Assembly: GCA_947165725.1 (NCBI GenBank)
Contig: CAMVBL010000064.1
Coordinates: forward strand, 1 to 6,132
Direction: 5' to 3'
DNA: 6,132 bases
DNA from: an uncultured Caryophanales bacterium
GTDB taxonomy: Bacteria > Bacillota_I > Bacilli_A > RFN20 > CAG-826
A model generated the notes under the pieces. It saw only the letters and a program-made list of their open reading frames with translations. It did not search any database and was not told where the DNA came from. Of the stretch, positions 4,655 through 6,132 are shown in pieces. Numbering within the stretch: the first letter of the stretch is position 1; each line of letters starts with the position of its first letter. Made by a program: the position numbers and the translations under genes.

Positions 4655-6132
4655 CTATTTGAATATTTGATCTAGTGATTTCTTTCTATCGGTTAACCAC
4701 TTAGTTAAATAATCAACTGCATCTTGATGGCTCTTAAATGTTCTAGCGATATCAGGAGTGTATTTAGGAGTAATCTTACCTAAGTTATCCCATCTTTGGT
4801 AATTTTTAACGTAGTCATCTTTAAAAGCGCTAGCGAAGTAATTAGCCTGCGCAATCGCGCCTTCTAAGATTTGTGAATTCTTAAAGACACTATAGTATTT
4901 CTTAAAAGTTTCTCTAAAGAAGTTAGTTCTTGAGAGCATAAAGAACCATGGGTTGAAGTTACCTTGGTTTTTAGAGCAATATTCTCCAGAACTACCATAG
5001 CATTCACTTGTGTTCACATTACCGCTGCTCCAGTCAAAATCCCAAGGAGCACCAAAGGTGAGACGTTTATATTTACTAGTGGTGGAGAAATCTACGAACA
5101 TATAGAAACTTCCAAAACCAACATCGACATCTTTCATATATTCATGTAAGAGATACATCTTAAAAACTGACTCTAAATCGATAATAGAATTAAGTGTTTC
5201 AAATTGCGTGGTGTATGGACTAGCCACTAATTCATTATTTTCATCTAAGACAAATAAGCCATCACCATGTACCGCTTTATAGAAAGCATAATAGACATTA
5301 GTGAGATATTTCTTAACAAAGTTAACTTGTTCTTGGGCAAAGACGTCTGTTTTAACTGCGTAATCTTTACGATAGAGGGAAACGCCATCTAGTTTATCTG
5401 GTTGCTCACCGCCGCCTCCCCAGCCACCGCCAGGCGTACCAGGGAACATACTCCAGTCAGTGCCTTTACCAACGGAGAAGTAATAATCTTCTTCAGAAGC
5501 ACGACTATCTAATTCAATTAAATAACCAACATCAGTGCCAGTATAGCCATCTTCCGCTTCATTAATTTGAATACGGTTAGAATTAGCTTGTTGTTGTTCT
5601 GCTAAAACATAGACACCATTATAACTACCATTGAGGTAGACATTAACGGGCATATAGTCAGAACTATAGTTATTTGAATAATTGAATAATGAATTACCTA
5701 AATAGAAAGCAGTGGAGTTTCTGACCATTGATTGATCAGCATATTCCGCTAATAAGACCCAACTCTTTGCTCTAGCGCCATGATTTAAATCAAATAAATT
5801 GTTTTTACTAGTAAACTTAATACGATATGGTTTCTTATCATAAGTCATCGTGCCATTGCCACGGCATCTAATTTCACCAGGCACTTTATTTTTAATATAT
5901 GCCTCATCACAGTTATCCGTAGATAAAGTCATTGAAACATACGTTTCTTTTGATTCAACTGGCACATTATTAGTGTCAATTCTGATATTAGGCATACCAG
6001 TATTTTCAATAATATGAATCTTAGCTTTCTTCACATCAATTAGTTGATGCTTTTCATCATAGACTTTCGCTGTGGCTTCTTTTTCACCAATTTCTTTTAC
6101 GCTGTCCGGAATCGTAACCGCTTTGATTTCTT
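4655..6132 (-). CDS. CotH kinase family protein, 5' partial
   Basis: The minus-strand frame is open from the window edge (first full codon 6130-6128) to TAG at 4657-4655, giving 491 visible residues. The GTG at 6034 is not needed as a start. The CotH fold is recognisable: GEIRCRGNGTMTYDKKPYRI (about 5812-5874), then KSWVLLAEYADQSMVRNSTA, the MPVNVYLNGSYNGVYVLAEQ strand-turn, GYLIELD, and WDFDW at 5030-5044 for the metal-binding aspartates. In Bacillus CotH phosphorylates spore-coat proteins. In gut Bacillota such proteins are often large surface or secreted proteins with extra domains, and spore function cannot be assumed. The segment before the core (about 6035-6130, AVTIPDSVKEIGE onward) looks like the end of a beta-sandwich or repeat domain, so the full protein is probably much longer. 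An unusual glycine-rich stretch, GGGWGGGG (near 5411-5434), interrupts the core. Confidence 0.88.
   Translation of the reverse strand, partial: EIKAVTIPDSVKEIGEKEATAKVYDEKHQLIDVKKAKIHIIENTGMPNIRIDTNNVPVESKETYVSMTLSTDNCDEAYIKNKVPGEIRCRGNGTMTYDKKPYRIKFTSKNNLFDLNHGARAKSWVLLAEYADQSMVRNSTAFYLGNSLFNYSNNYSSDYMPVNVYLNGSYNGVYVLAEQQQANSNRIQINEAEDGYTGTDVGYLIELDSRASEEDYYFSVGKGTDWSMFPGTPGGGWGGGGEQPDKLDGVSLYRKDYAVKTDVFAQEQVNFVKKYLTNVYYAFYKAVHGDGLFVLDENNELVASPYTTQFETLNSIIDLESVFKMYLLHEYMKDVDVGFGSFYMFVDFSTTSKYKRLTFGAPWDFDWSSGNVNTSECYGSSGEYCSKNQGNFNPWFFMLSRTNFFRETFKKYYSVFKNSQILEGAIAQANYFASAFKDDYVKNYQRWDNLGKITPKYTPDIARTFKSHQDAVDYLTKWLTDRKKSLDQIFK

Noticed and set aside
4964..5149. Plus-strand open frame opposite the cotH-like gene
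   Set aside because: It is a shadow of a conserved CotH region and contains no family motif.
6032..6034. GTG as the start of the CotH protein
   Set aside because: The frame stays open to the window edge with plausible protein sequence upstream, and no ribosome binding site precedes the GTG.

Overview
The window looks like chromosomal DNA of a low-GC Gram-positive bacterium (Bacillota). It uses the standard code: TGG is the tryptophan codon and TGA is not read through. All three tRNA genes encode their 3' CCA. The mix of a secreted M6 metalloprotease, a CotH-family protein, a stand-alone FakA-middle-domain protein, MntP and a MATE pump would suit an uncultured gut lineage near Erysipelotrichales or RF39. 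That placement is an inference from gene content and base composition, not from a marker gene.

Left part (1-2009, all +): the 3' part of an M6 (immune inhibitor A-like) zinc metalloprotease whose 5' end lies outside the window. It is followed by a compact array: tRNA-Ala(TGC), an 83-residue protein resembling the zinc-binding middle domain of fatty-acid kinase FakA, a CAT-anticodon tRNA best read as tRNA-Ile2, and tRNA-Ser(TGA). A strong intrinsic terminator closes the array. The small protein gene sits inside what looks like a tRNA transcription unit. Two of the three tRNAs carry an unusual base: C at position 33 in tRNA-Ile2, and an A-G mismatch in the T stem of tRNA-Ala.

Middle (2021-3186, +): a two-gene unit made of a GNAT acetyltransferase and, one base after its stop, the manganese exporter MntP.

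Right part (3152-6132, all -): a MATE efflux transporter that converges on mntP with a 35-bp overlap of the coding ends, and upstream of it a CotH kinase-like protein cut by the window edge. An intrinsic terminator directly after cotH separates the two, and the MATE gene has its own promoter. That promoter's perfect TATAAT lies only 7 bases before the ATG, so the MATE mRNA is probably leaderless. The GNAT gene may start in a similar way.

The genes do not form one obvious pathway. The window reads as housekeeping (tRNAs, Mn and drug export) flanked by two cell-surface or secreted proteins. I see no mobile element, CRISPR array or clear novel defence system. The most interesting points are the FakA-like mini-protein embedded among tRNA genes, the unusual tRNA positions and the leaderless start signals.
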